From contig CAINED010000078.1 in the NCBI GenBank assembly GCA_903847605.1, forward strand, positions 62,001-126,000: 64,000 bases of DNA. Direction: 5' to 3'. The notes beneath the pieces are model-generated. The model had not been told where the DNA came from, made no database searches, and saw nothing but the letters and a program-made list of their open reading frames with translations. Origin of the DNA: an uncultured Hyphomicrobiales bacterium. Its GTDB lineage: Bacteria; Pseudomonadota; Alphaproteobacteria; Rhizobiales; Beijerinckiaceae. Of the stretch, positions 53,572-64,000 are shown in pieces; within the stretch, counting starts at the first letter, position 1; each line of letters opens with the position of its first letter. Made by a program: the position numbers and the translations under genes.

Positions 53572-54636
53572 ATGCGATACGCAATCGCCCTGCTTTCCTT
53601 CTTTTATATCTGGCTGGGCCCGGGACTGAACGCGGCGTCGGCACAGAATTTTGAGGGCAAGACCATTCGCATGGTCATCAACTTCGGGGCCGGTGGACCG
53701 CTCGATGCATTTTTTCGCCCCTTCATTCCCTATTTCGAAGAAAATCTGCCGGGACGTCCGACCATCATCATGGAACATCGACCCGGCGCGACCGGACGCA
53801 TCGGTTCGACTTATCTATACAACATAGCGAAACCAGATGGATTAACCATCGGCACCATGGTGTCGATAGTTCATGATGCCATGTTCGGTGTGAATTCCAA
53901 GATTGAGGCTTCGCGCTTCACCTGGCTGGGAGCGGCCCCGCAGACGCAGATCACGATTGTTCGAAAGGATCTCGGTGTTCGCTCGGTGACAGAACTCGCG
54001 AAGCTTGGAAAGCCCATCATTATTGCATCGACGGGAGCCAATTCGTCGAATTTCGTCGCGTCGGCGTTGGGTCTGTCCCTGCTATCCATTCCGTTGAAAA
54101 ACGTGCCCGGTTACCAGGGGCAGGCGGCGCAGTTTCATGCGCTGCGCACCGGCGAAGCCGTCATGACCGATGTCGGTACGTCCTTCTACCTGCCTGCAAA
54201 AGAAAGCTGGGAGCGCGAAGGTGTGGTGATCCCGCTGGTTCAGCGCGGCGAGTTGCAAGGCGACGGATCGCTGCGGCGGAGCTTGCTGCTGCCGGATATT
54301 CCGGCGCTTCCCGAGATTATCGAGCAAATCAATCCGGCCGGCCTCAAGTCGGTAGAATACTCTGCTTATCGCCTTCTCGTGGGCGCCTCGGCGCTGCAAT
54401 TTTCCGTTATTGCACCGCCTGCGATGGACCCGGAGATTGCGGCTGTCTGGCGCAAGGCGGTATCGGCCGCAATGCGCGATCCGCGTGCGATAGCGGATGT
54501 GAAAAAGAAGCTGAACCTCGATTACATCTTTCACGATGGCGAAGCGGCGGCAGCGATCCTTGCGCGGCTTGAAGCGGACGCGCGCGCAAATCCTGAAGCC
54601 AAGGCTCTCATCACACGCATGATGGAAGCGAAGTAA
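53572..54636 (+). CDS. TTT-like substrate-binding protein
   Basis: 354 aa from ATG 53572 (AAGGGG upstream). Signal peptide (to about ASAQN), then FEGKTIRMVINFGAGGPLDAFFRPFIPYFEENLPGRPTIIMEHRPGATGRIGSTYLYN, related to the 49497 and 51789 proteins. Orphan: no permease genes nearby. Confidence 0.83.
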   Translation: MRYAIALLSFFYIWLGPGLNAASAQNFEGKTIRMVINFGAGGPLDAFFRPFIPYFEENLPGRPTIIMEHRPGATGRIGSTYLYNIAKPDGLTIGTMVSIVHDAMFGVNSKIEASRFTWLGAAPQTQITIVRKDLGVRSVTELAKLGKPIIIASTGANSSNFVASALGLSLLSIPLKNVPGYQGQAAQFHALRTGEAVMTDVGTSFYLPAKESWEREGVVIPLVQRGELQGDGSLRRSLLLPDIPALPEIIEQINPAGLKSVEYSAYRLLVGASALQFSVIAPPAMDPEIAAVWRKAVSAAMRDPRAIADVKKKLNLDYIFHDGEAAAAILARLEADARANPEAKALITRMMEAK

Positions 54637-54654
54637 GTCCCGTAGAACGCAGCC

Positions 54655-55971
54655 CTATTCCGGCGTGTCGCCCGGCGGGACGCCGTGCCGGTCGGCGCGC
54701 CGGTCGGCGCTGGAGGAATGCGAGGCAGGCCTTTCGCGCTCGGGCAACATGGTGGCGTTCCAGGCCGCGTATTTCGCCTTGAGATCGGCAAAGATGTCGG
54801 GGAAGCGCTCGCGCAGATTGGCGCGCTCGCGCTGATCGCTGGCGATGTCGAACAGAAACTCGTTGCCGCCGATGGAGAGATATTTCCACTTGCCCTGCAA
54901 GACAGCCGATTGCGCGCTGGCCTTGTAGCGCCAGTAGAGTAGCCGGTCCTGCTCAGGCTTCTCGCCCGAAAGCATGGGGACCAGGTCGACGCCGTCGGGC
55001 GGAAAATTTGCGTCCGGTTTCACGCCTGCGGCCGACAGTAGAGTCGGCATCCAGTCCATGGACATCGAGGCCTGGCCTGACACGGTCCCTGCCTTGAGAC
55101 GCGCGGGCCAGCGCATGACTGTCGGCAGGCGCAACCCGCCCTCCAGCAATTCGCCTTTCTCGCCCGCGAAGGGCCACATGTCCGAAAAGCGCTCGCCGCC
55201 ATTGTCGCTCGTAAAGATCACGATGGTGTTCTCGGCCAGGCCCTGCGCATCGAGCGCCTGCAGCACGCGCCCGACGTTGAGGTCCATCGCTTCGACCATG
55301 CTCTTGTAGACCTTCAACGAGCCGCCGTCGTAATGGCGCAGCGTCTTGATCCGGCGGCTTTCGGCTTCGTCCCCCGGCCCCTCCCAGGGCCAGTGCGGCG
55401 CATTGAAATGCAGGCTGAGGAAGAAGGGCTTTGTGCGTTCCTTCGCGCCATTGACGAATTCCACGGCGCGATCGCCAAATAGCGTGGTCTTGTAGCCCTG
55501 CACGGCGACTTCGTTATTGTTCTCGTAGATCGTGCTCGGGCCGGTGTGACGGAAATAATCGGCGGAGCCGTGCAGCATGCCCCAGAAATATTCGTAGCCG
55601 CTCTTTTGCGGGCCATAGGTTGGCGGCTTGCCGAGATGCCACTTGCCTACGAGGGCGGTGTCGTAACCGGCGTCACGCAGGAGCGAAGGCAGGGTCGGAT
55701 GCTCCGGCGGCATGCCGACCGGCGGCGACGAGGGATTGATCGGCTCTTCCAGCCCGACGGTGAGCCGGTACTGGTAACGACCCGTAATGAGCGCCGTACG
55801 CGTCGCAGAACACACCGGCGAATTGGCGTAGCTTTGCAGGAAGCGCACGCCCTCGTGGGCGATGCGGTCGATATTCGGCGTCGTGTAGTCGCGCCGTCCG
55901 AAACAGGAGAGATCGGCATAGCCAAGATCGTCGGCGAGAATGAAGATGATATTCGGTCGCGTATCGGCCAA
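54655..55971 (-). CDS. Sulfatase (arylsulfatase A-like)
   Basis: 438 aa from the TTG at 55971, chosen because GGGGAGG is 5 nt upstream; a TTG at 56055 is the only earlier start. Metal site NIIFILADDLGYADLS, catalytic motif CSATR (54-58, C-x-A-x-R, the Cys to be converted to formylglycine), ALVGKWHLGK and IVIFTSDNGGE (C-terminal metal residues). No signal peptide is seen, so it may be cytoplasmic. Ends with a His/Arg-rich tail. Substrate sulfate ester unknown. Confidence 0.9.
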   Translation of the reverse strand: MADTRPNIIFILADDLGYADLSCFGRRDYTTPNIDRIAHEGVRFLQSYANSPVCSATRTALITGRYQYRLTVGLEEPINPSSPPVGMPPEHPTLPSLLRDAGYDTALVGKWHLGKPPTYGPQKSGYEYFWGMLHGSADYFRHTGPSTIYENNNEVAVQGYKTTLFGDRAVEFVNGAKERTKPFFLSLHFNAPHWPWEGPGDEAESRRIKTLRHYDGGSLKVYKSMVEAMDLNVGRVLQALDAQGLAENTIVIFTSDNGGERFSDMWPFAGEKGELLEGGLRLPTVMRWPARLKAGTVSGQASMSMDWMPTLLSAAGVKPDANFPPDGVDLVPMLSGEKPEQDRLLYWRYKASAQSAVLQGKWKYLSIGGNEFLFDIASDQRERANLRERFPDIFADLKAKYAAWNATMLPERERPASHSSSADRRADRHGVPPGDTPE

Positions 55972-56065
55972 AAGCGCCTCCCCTGTTTTGGCCGCAATCT
56001 CACACCTATTTTTAGAGAACGCTAGAGGGGATGCGCGCGATGCATTCGCAGGCAAGGAAGGGACG

Positions 56066-56410
56066 ATGAGCGACCATCAAGGGAAAATGCCGACCGGCCA
56101 GCGCGGTGACGACGCGCGTAGCGCGCCACTCGAAGGCGAGGTGATCGGTCCCGGCGAAAGCGGCCCGCGGCCGAGCCAGCCCGGCGGCGTCTTTTTCGAG
56201 TTTCGCACGGGCGATGGCGCGACGTTTCAGGTGAAACCGGTCAGCCGCTGGAAAATCGCTCTGATCCTGATGGTGGCTGCGGCGCTGGCCATCGCCATCC
56301 TTGTGACCTTCGCGAGCCTGTTCGTGATCGCCGCCGTCATCGGCACATGCGTCGTGATCGTAGCGGCTTCCATGGCCTGGGTAAAATCGAAGCTCGGTAT
56401 TGGAAGATAG
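56066..56410 (+). CDS. Small membrane protein, function unknown
   Basis: 114 aa from ATG 56066 (GGAAGGG upstream), divergent from the sulfatase. N-terminal 55 residues polar (GEVIGPGESGPRPSQPGGVFFEF), then two hydrophobic segments (IALILMVAAALAIAILVTFASLFVIAAVIGTCVVIVAASMAW, about 68-108). Similar small proteins occur in Rhizobiales; role unknown. Confidence 0.65.
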   Translation: MSDHQGKMPTGQRGDDARSAPLEGEVIGPGESGPRPSQPGGVFFEFRTGDGATFQVKPVSRWKIALILMVAAALAIAILVTFASLFVIAAVIGTCVVIVAASMAWVKSKLGIGR

Positions 56411-56478
56411 TGTTCCCGTCACACCGATTGAACGGCCTGACGGGATCACATCAGCAGTCGGTCAATTCGCCGGCGCGA

Positions 56479-57042
56479 TCAGCGGCGGCCGTAATTGCCA
56501 TGACCATTGTGTCCGTGTCCCCAATGACCGTGCCCTCCGTGATGCTTTTGCGGCCAGCTCGGGTAGTGCGGACGATAGCCGCCGTAACTCGCCTGAGTGT
56601 AGGACGGCGCGGTGTAGGATGGCGGCGTATAGGACTGCGCCGGACACGTGTTCTGCCATGCGTATTTCATTCCGTCCCACTGCCATTTCCAGCACGTGTT
56701 GCCGCCTGAATAGGCCGGCGTGGGATTGTAGGTGGTACGGACTACCGCGGGCCGGTAGATGGGATAGGCCCAGGGACGGTAGTGGTTGTGCGGGCGCCAG
56801 TGGTGGTGATGATTGTATTGCGGGCGCCAATGATTGAACGTGTGGTGGTGGCGCTGCTGATGGAAATTGGCGAAGCGATTGCCGCCGAAGTGATGTCCGC
56901 CGCCGTGATGAATGCCGCCCATGCGCATGCCGCTCATGCGAACGCCGTGACCGCCATTGGGGCGCGCTTCCGCGAGTGACGAGAAGCCGATGGTCGCCAA
57001 AGCCAAAGCGCCCGCAGCCATTGTGAAAATAGCCTTGCTCAT
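56479..57042 (-). CDS. Exported His-rich protein
   Basis: 187 aa from ATG 57042. Signal peptide (MSKAIFTMAAGALALATIGFSSLAEA), then strongly His/Asn/Gly/Tyr-rich sequence (GGIHHGGGHHFGGN, QYNHHHHWRPHNHYRP, HHGGHGHWGHGHNGHGNYG) with two Cys around NTCWKWQ...NTCPAQ. Could bind metal ions in the periplasm. No family assigned with confidence. Confidence 0.65.
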   Translation of the reverse strand: MSKAIFTMAAGALALATIGFSSLAEARPNGGHGVRMSGMRMGGIHHGGGHHFGGNRFANFHQQRHHHTFNHWRPQYNHHHHWRPHNHYRPWAYPIYRPAVVRTTYNPTPAYSGGNTCWKWQWDGMKYAWQNTCPAQSYTPPSYTAPSYTQASYGGYRPHYPSWPQKHHGGHGHWGHGHNGHGNYGRR

Positions 57043-57347
57043 TTGCCTGTTCCGATTTTTTTTGGAGAAGCAAGAGCGTTTTGCGCTTGCACGGCAGGAA
57101 GATCCCGCTTTCGTGATGTGACTATGCAGCGGATAGAATTTGGTAACTGTGCGCCATGGCACTTGGCCTCAACGCAAGCCATCGGCTGGCGCAATTGAAA
57201 GAATCGGGCAAATTTCAACGCGCGACGGCTGAGCAATCGTCGAAACATCGGCGACATTCGATTGCGAATTTTGATGACTGTCAGATTGGTCGCTCCGCTA
57301 AAATGCGCGGAGAGCGTTCAATGCTGTCGGGGCCATACCGATAAACC
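57043..57347. other. Gene-free stretch before the Spy-like terminator
   Basis: 305 bp. Upstream region of the His-rich protein on the minus strand. Frames at 57156-57344 are open but unconvincing. Confidence 0.35.
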
Positions 57348-57376
57348 AAAAAAAAGAGGAGGCGCGAGGCCTCCTC
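57348..57376 (-). terminator. Rho-independent terminator of the Spy/CpxP-like gene
   Basis: Read on the minus strand: GAGGAGGC (loop) GCCTCCTC with an 8-bp stem, followed by eight Ts, 22 nt past the stop. Confidence 0.9.
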
Positions 57377-57397
57377 CCGTTGCATGATCGGACGCGA

Positions 57398-58441
57398 TCA
57401 ATCTTCGTCGTCGTGGTGATCGTCATCCGTCGTGTCGCCGTCGTACTGGTTTCCCGTGCCGCCATGGTTGTCATAATTGCGCCCACGGTTGCCGTAACCT
57501 CTGCGGTCGTCCTCATCGCCGTAACGGCCGTAGCGACTCTGGTCGCGATTGCCGTAACCACGAGGGGAGTCGTCGTCATGGCCGCGCCGCCAGCCCCGGT
57601 TGTCGCCGCGAGGGCCATAGCCACGCCAGTTGTCGCCGGGCGAGCTGCGCTCGTAGTCATAGCTGCGCGAGCGCCAGTTGGGATCGTACAGGTTGAAGTC
57701 GTCTTCATTGCCGCGCTGCCAGCCCTGATAGCCGCGATAACTATGGCGACCGCCGCCATATTGGTCGCTATCGCGATCGTAGCCGCGTCGGTCGCGGTCG
57801 CGGTCCCAGCCGTAGCGGCCCTGGCCTTGTCCCATACCCTGCCCCATGCCGCCGCGCTCGTGTTGGCGCATCGCGCGCCCGCCGCGATTACCCTGTTCGC
57901 CGCCGCCCGCCGCCATGTGCTCGCGCATGAGCGAGGCGACGCGGCGCTTCTGATCGGCGGTCAGGGAATCGTGCAACGGTTGGACGGCGTCGGCGACACG
58001 TTTCATGGCTTCGCCGCGCGAGGTCATCATGTCGGCTCTGCGGCGCATACGCTCGACAAAGTCGGAGGGCGCGGAAGCGTTACGCATCCGCTCGCGTTCT
58101 TCATGGTGCTTGCGGACCGCTTCGCGCATCGCGCTTTCTGCGGCCGGCCACAGTCGTTCCTGTTCCGATGTCAGTTGCAGCGCCGACTTGATGGAGGCGA
58201 GACGGGACTCGAACTGCGCCATGTGACCGGCATCGTTGATCGTACTCGCTGTGCCTGGCTGGCTGAAAGAACCGCCGCCCGTGCCTGCGCCTTGCCCCGA
58301 GGATTGCGATGGCTGCGCAGTCGAACCGCCCGGCATTTGCGTTCCCGATGTCTGCGCAAAGGCCAGCGTGCCCAGCATCAGCACAGCTGGAACAGCCGCC
58401 GTGTGCAGGAGAACCTGCAGGAGAACCTTTCTCGATTGCAT
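57398..58441 (-). CDS. Spy/CpxP (LTXXQ) family periplasmic protein with low-complexity tail
   Basis: 347 aa from ATG 58441; the frame is open to 58600 but the signal peptide starts here (MQSRKVLLQVLLHTAAVPAVLMLGTLAFAQ). Two LTxxQ motifs (LTSEQERLW near 90 and LTADQKRRV near 160) mark a Spy-like helical domain (about 70-180), periplasmic chaperone type. The C-terminal 150 residues are Arg/Gly/Asp/Tyr-rich repeats (RDRDRRGYDRDSDQYGG, RGYGNRDQSRYGRYG), probably disordered. Confidence 0.85.
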   Translation of the reverse strand: MQSRKVLLQVLLHTAAVPAVLMLGTLAFAQTSGTQMPGGSTAQPSQSSGQGAGTGGGSFSQPGTASTINDAGHMAQFESRLASIKSALQLTSEQERLWPAAESAMREAVRKHHEERERMRNASAPSDFVERMRRRADMMTSRGEAMKRVADAVQPLHDSLTADQKRRVASLMREHMAAGGGEQGNRGGRAMRQHERGGMGQGMGQGQGRYGWDRDRDRRGYDRDSDQYGGGRHSYRGYQGWQRGNEDDFNLYDPNWRSRSYDYERSSPGDNWRGYGPRGDNRGWRRGHDDDSPRGYGNRDQSRYGRYGDEDDRRGYGNRGRNYDNHGGTGNQYDGDTTDDDHHDDED

Positions 58442-58839
58442 TGATAACTCCGCCCGTAGAGGAAGGCCTCCCAGCCCGAACTCTGACAACACGCCGAGAA
58501 GGAAACGGTTGCGGGACAATATCGGCAGGAATTGTGATGCTTGGCTTGGCGGGTCGAGTCGGACCGCCCGCCCGCTTCGAGACGGCCTCTGCGAGGCCAC
58601 TCAGGGTGACGGCTCGAGGCAGTTGCGAGCCAATTTTATCGTGTTGAATGCACGACCATGCAGCTTGCTCAGCAACCCTGGCTGAATGGACTCCCACTCG
58701 AACCCGGTCAGCTCGAATCTTCCATTGGAAAGGGCAAATTGCTGGGGTGTTTGCCCCCCTTTCAACCGATTGGCCTACCCTTTATGAGTATTTCACCTAG
58801 ATCTTGGGTATATACCGCTGCTTTGAAGGATCGCGCGCG
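58442..58839. other. Divergent intergenic region
   Basis: 398 bp between the Spy-like gene and a TTT receptor. An inverted repeat GGGCAAA (58732-58738) / TTTGCCC (58750-58756) lies about 85-110 nt before the receptor start and could be an operator. No gene seen. Confidence 0.35.
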
Positions 58840-59829
58840 ATGATTGGAAAACTGCACAGGCTGGCACTTCTGACGCTTGCAATCCTTGGCGCCGGACCTC
58901 TCACTGCGTCCGCTCAGGCGCAGACCTATCCGTCGCGGCAGATCACCATTGTCGTCCCCTTCCCTGCGGGCGCGGGTCCCGACGTGATGGCGCGGCTGAT
59001 CGGCGAACAGCTGACGACGCGGGTCGGCCAGCCCGTCATCGTCGAAAACCGACCCGGCGCGAGCGGCCTCGTCGGCGCAGCGGTCGTTGCGAAAGCTGCG
59101 CCCGATGGGCATCACCTGCTGCTGACGCCGAACACGCTGTTCATTGCGCCCCATGTCATGCCCAAGGGCGCCAAGCCTCCGGCTGACGTGATCGGCGATT
59201 TCACGGCCGTGATCATGCCCTCCCAGACCGCCATGGTGATGGTCGCCAACCCCGGCCTCGGCGTGAAGACGGCGCAGGAATTCGCCGCGCTCGCCAAGAC
59301 GAAGCCGGGCATGTCCTTCGCAAGTTCGGGCGCAGGCTCCGTCCTACACATCGCCGGCGAATTGTTCGCGAAATCAGCAGGCATCAATCTCCTGCACGTA
59401 CCCTATCGCGGCATAGCCCCGGCGATCAACGATGTCGTCGCCGGCCATGTGCAGGTGACCTTCTCGGGCATCGGTCCGCTGCGCCAGCATCTGGCCTCGG
59501 GCAAGCTGGTCGCGCTGGCGCTCGTCGAGAACAAGCGCAGCGCCGCCCTCGCCGATCTGCCGACGGCCATCGAACAGGGCTTTGCCGATGTCGCCGTCGA
59601 CGGCTGGTATTCCGTGCTCGCGCCGCGCGGAACGCCGGTGCAGACCGTCGCCTTCCTTAACCGCCAGATCAACGCGATCGTCGCCTCGCCCGATGTGAAA
59701 TCGCGTATCGAGGCCATGGGCGAGATCGTGCTGGGGGGCACGCCCGAGGCAGCGTCTGCGCGCATCAAGGCTGATTACGAGCGCTACGGCGCGATCGTCG
59801 AACGCCTTAAGATCGTCGGCGAGCAATAG
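58840..59829 (+). CDS. TTT (Bug) family substrate-binding protein, canonical form
   Basis: 329 aa from ATG 58840 with GAAGGA 10 nt upstream. Signal peptide (to about SAQAQ), then YPSRQITIVVPFPAGAGPDVMARLIGEQL, VIVENRPGASGLVGAAVVAKAAPDGHHLLL, VPYRGIAPAINDVVAGHVQ and a C-terminal VERLKIVGEQ: the full Bug signature. Orphan receptor for an unknown carboxylate. Confidence 0.92.
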   Translation: MIGKLHRLALLTLAILGAGPLTASAQAQTYPSRQITIVVPFPAGAGPDVMARLIGEQLTTRVGQPVIVENRPGASGLVGAAVVAKAAPDGHHLLLTPNTLFIAPHVMPKGAKPPADVIGDFTAVIMPSQTAMVMVANPGLGVKTAQEFAALAKTKPGMSFASSGAGSVLHIAGELFAKSAGINLLHVPYRGIAPAINDVVAGHVQVTFSGIGPLRQHLASGKLVALALVENKRSAALADLPTAIEQGFADVAVDGWYSVLAPRGTPVQTVAFLNRQINAIVASPDVKSRIEAMGEIVLGGTPEAASARIKADYERYGAIVERLKIVGEQ

Positions 59830-60155
59830 GGCCACGCCCTGCGCCAGCAATGGCACCGGATGGACTGGCTTGCGGCCTGGCCTGAGTCTGATCATTCCGC
59901 CCTATCTTCCCGCACATATTAGCGCTAACGTACCGTTAGGCCCGAGCAGAAGCGGGCTGGATCTGCCCAAAAGACGCCGGCTTGCCGAAATCGGCGTCCT
60001 CGCAATTGGCAGCACTCATCGCCGTCGGCAGGCGCGCTTTCCGATCAGTATCGAGCAGACAACTGCGCTGTCGCCGTAAGACTCCGGCGGTCGCGCCTTC
60101 ACGACTGCAGCTTCGACGAGGCGAACGTCTCGTCCCACCAACAAGGACAGATCCG
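59830..60155. other. Gene-free stretch
   Basis: 326 bp after the receptor gene. It has the palindrome TTAGCGCTAA near 59919-59930, possibly regulatory. An upstream open frame (from 59982) joins the next gene but lacks a start signal before 60156. Confidence 0.35.
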
Positions 60156-60521
60156 ATGGAACTACCAGAGATGCTACAAGGGGATTCTCTTACACGGCTC
60201 CTGCAAGGGGCGGCCGTAGGTTGCGCCGCGACGCTGGCTTTAGGCTTCGGCTGGGGCGGCTGGATGCTGGGAAGCACGGCTGCGTCAGTGGCGGAAAAAA
60301 CGTCGAGCAGCGCCGTCATCGCCACGATTGCTCCCATCTGCGCCGATAACTTTCAGCGCAGCGCGGATGCCTCCTCGAAACTGATCGAACTCAAGAAAGT
60401 CGCGACCTGGCAGCAGGCCGAATATATCGAAAAGGGCGGCTGGGCGGTCATGCCCGGAACCAAGACGACGACCTACGGTGTGACCCAGGCCTGCGCTGCC
60501 CTGCTGAACGGTTCAAAGTAA
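60156..60521 (+). CDS. Small membrane-anchored protein, function unknown
   Basis: 121 aa from ATG 60156 with AAGGA 8-9 nt upstream. One membrane helix near residues 15-45 (LLQGAAVGCAATLALGFGWGGWMLGSTAASVA), then an outside domain with ICADNF and TQACAALL Cys residues and KKVATWQQAEYIEKGGWAVMPG. Proteins of this look are frequent in Bradyrhizobium-like genomes, annotated hypothetical. Confidence 0.65.
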   Translation: MELPEMLQGDSLTRLLQGAAVGCAATLALGFGWGGWMLGSTAASVAEKTSSSAVIATIAPICADNFQRSADASSKLIELKKVATWQQAEYIEKGGWAVMPGTKTTTYGVTQACAALLNGSK

Positions 60522-60702
60522 GAAGCACATAACGACACAGCGGCGACTTGTCTTGAGACGATGATGACGAGGGTTAAGGGAATGCCTCGAAGGTGTGGAG
60601 TTGCCGCCTGTGCACTCAACACTTTCGCCCTCCGCTGTCATCCTGAGCGTGCCGAAGAACGAGACATTTGCTTCGGTGCCAGTGTTCGGGTTTCTCGAAC
60701 TG

Positions 60703-61356
60703 TTACCGCCCGCGTACTGGCTCAAGATTGTAAATCACGCTATCGGCGAACTGCTCGTCGTAAACGCCCCTATAGCTTGCGGGAAACAGGCCGAGAATTC
60801 TTCTGAACTGCTTCCGGTCGAAATGCGCTGTTTCCAGAACGACCAGTTTCGTCGAAAATTTCGTAAAGTCGATGCTCTGAAAAACATTCGTCTCATGCCC
60901 TTCGACATCGACGACCACGAGGTCGACTTCGTGAAAGCCATGTCGTTCGATAAGGTCGCGCAACGGCAGGCAGGGAACTCTTATGTCCGCGATCTGATTG
61001 CCGGAAAAACCATGTTCCTCGACATGCTTCAGACTGAACGAGGCAATGCCGAGCACCCAATCTTCGGGCGGATCTTTCACATAATAAAGCGGTTTTGAGC
61101 CGCTTACATTCGAAATGGCGACGTTTTCCCAAATCAACCTTCTGTTGTCGCCGTAATTCCTTTTAGCCATCTCGATATAGGCCGGGTGCGGCTCGATCAT
61201 GAGGCCGGACCAGCCGAATTTCTCGATGCGCCCCTTCAGGAAATCCGCGTTCACGCCATCGTTGACGCCGACCTGTATGACTTTGATGTCCTCGCGCCCG
61301 TGAAACAGCACATCGATAAAGCCTTGTACGGTTTCACGGCCCAAAATCGAGCGCAT
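60703..61356 (-). CDS. FkbM family methyltransferase
   Basis: 217 aa from ATG 61356 (a TTG at 61392 is possible). IKVIQVGVNDGVNADFL is motif I for S-adenosylmethionine; LIERHGFHEVDLVVVDVEGHETNVFQSIDF is the FkbM-specific DxEGxE region. O-methylation of a sugar or polyketide-like substrate is the usual role; target unknown. Follows pyrG on the same strand after 60 nt, but is probably unrelated. Confidence 0.88.
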   Translation of the reverse strand: MRSILGRETVQGFIDVLFHGREDIKVIQVGVNDGVNADFLKGRIEKFGWSGLMIEPHPAYIEMAKRNYGDNRRLIWENVAISNVSGSKPLYYVKDPPEDWVLGIASFSLKHVEEHGFSGNQIADIRVPCLPLRDLIERHGFHEVDLVVVDVEGHETNVFQSIDFTKFSTKLVVLETAHFDRKQFRRILGLFPASYRGVYDEQFADSVIYNLEPVRGR

Positions 61357-61414
61357 GGTAGTTCCCGCGTAATGAATGCTCAGGGCGTGCAATGTCCCTG
61401 GGCGCAGAATCTCC

Positions 61415-63584
<2,170 letters not shown>

Positions 63585-63733
63585 GGGAGTTTTGGTCCGA
63601 ATCCGAAAAACCCGGCCGTGCCGGGGAAGCCGCGCGGCTCTTACACGATGAGACGGCAGATGGCTACCCGGCGCGTGGGGCGCAAGGGTTGTTGCCAAGG
63701 TTGTTGCAAGCCTTGTTGAAAGCGCGACAGAAA

Positions 63734-63754
63734 TTAGCTAACTTGCTTAGCTAA
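63734..63754 (+). promoter_or_regulatory. Operator-like repeat before the antitoxin gene
   Basis: The palindrome TTAGCTAA occurs twice (63734-63741 and 63747-63754), 13 bp apart; the second copy runs into the ribosome site AAGGAG. Such pairs are typical of autoregulated Phd/YefM operons. Confidence 0.6.
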
Positions 63755-63764
63755 GGAGATGGCC

Positions 63765-64000
63765 ATGACGACCTACACCGTTCATCAGGCGAAAACCCAG
63801 CTTTCCCGCCTCATCGAGGCTGTCGAGAAGGGCGAGGAAGTGGTGATTGCGCGCGGCAAGGAGCCGGTGGTTCGCCTCGTCAGCGTAAAGCCGGAAACGG
63901 TAAAGCGTCCGCGAGTATTCGGAGCGCTGAAAGGGCTTGGCTCAGTCGGGCCGGAGTTTTTCGACCCGCTGCCGGAAGAAGAACTGGCGGCATGGGAAGG
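63765..64000 (+). CDS. Phd/YefM-type antitoxin, cut by the window end
   Basis: At least 78 residues, no stop before 64000. Start ATG 63765 with AAGGAG 6 nt upstream (ATG 63759 overlaps that site). MTTYTVHQAKTQLSRLIEAVEKGEEVVIARGKEPVVRLV is the Phd/YefM DNA-binding and dimerisation domain. The tail RPRVFGALKGLG...FFDPLPEEELAAWEG is the toxin-binding part often seen in antitoxins paired with VapC-like PIN toxins. The toxin gene should follow beyond the window. Confidence 0.88.
   Translation, partial: MTTYTVHQAKTQLSRLIEAVEKGEEVVIARGKEPVVRLVSVKPETVKRPRVFGALKGLGSVGPEFFDPLPEEELAAWE

Noticed and set aside
60630-60680. Possible dispersed repeat containing GTCATCCTGAGCGTGCCGAA
   Set aside because: Resembles repeats seen in many genomes, but only one copy is in the window, so it cannot be supported.

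Overview
The window looks like chromosomal DNA from a GC-rich alphaproteobacterium of the order Hyphomicrobiales (Rhizobiales). The gene order rlpA - dacC - tmk - holB - metG - tatD - MBL hydrolase, the secG/pyrG neighbourhood, a Porin_2-type outer membrane protein and a large number of orphan tripartite-tricarboxylate (TTT/Bug) receptors all fit that group. Family calls are by eye from motifs; no database search was run.

Region 1 (1-7.2 kb) is a complete branched-chain amino acid type ABC importer (livJHMGF order, tightly overlapped) followed by a lone CoxL-like molybdenum hydroxylase large subunit. Region 2 (7.2-22.0 kb) holds single genes: a YqhA-family membrane protein, small secreted proteins, a YdhR-like monooxygenase, a UGSC-type (seleno)protein in its Cys form, a CspA protein, a c-type cytochrome with a consensus FNR/FixK box, a Gly-rich exported protein, a 686-aa outer membrane protein that appears to join two beta-barrels, an LLM oxidoreductase, a SET-domain protein and a 1428-aa RTX protein with phosphatase-like propeller domains.

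Region 3 (22.3-33.95 kb) is an 11.6-kb genomic island inserted in the 3' end of a tRNA-Ser(UGA) gene and bounded by a 15-bp direct repeat (22325-22339 and 33936-33950). Its tyrosine integrase is split by a 5.4-kb IS66-family element (23543-28949) flanked by an 8-bp duplication. Removing the element and one duplicate restores a continuous 398-aa integrase, and the insertion separates the catalytic Tyr from the rest of the enzyme. The element carries tnpA, tnpB and tnpC plus passengers: a PAS-domain gene between two 244-bp copies of the tnpC tail, then AT-rich genes for small exported proteins, one with a KTSC-like domain. The rest of the island has a tandem pair of paralogous membrane-anchored proteins of unknown function, an AlpA-like regulator / micro-ORF / RecA-fold ATPase operon and a Rap1a/Tai-type immunity protein.

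Region 4 (34.4-44.0 kb) is core: rlpA, dacC, tmk, holB, metG, tatD and an MBL hydrolase run head to tail, followed by a double cold-shock-domain protein and mazG. Region 5 (44-60.5 kb) is a catabolic accessory zone: a MetE-like methyltransferase divergent from a TetR regulator and a PaaK-like CoA ligase, a quinone oxidoreductase, five orphan TTT receptors, a bicupin protein, a sulfatase and several exported proteins. Region 6 (60.5-64 kb) has an FkbM methyltransferase, pyrG, secG and the start of a Phd/YefM-type antitoxin gene cut by the window end.
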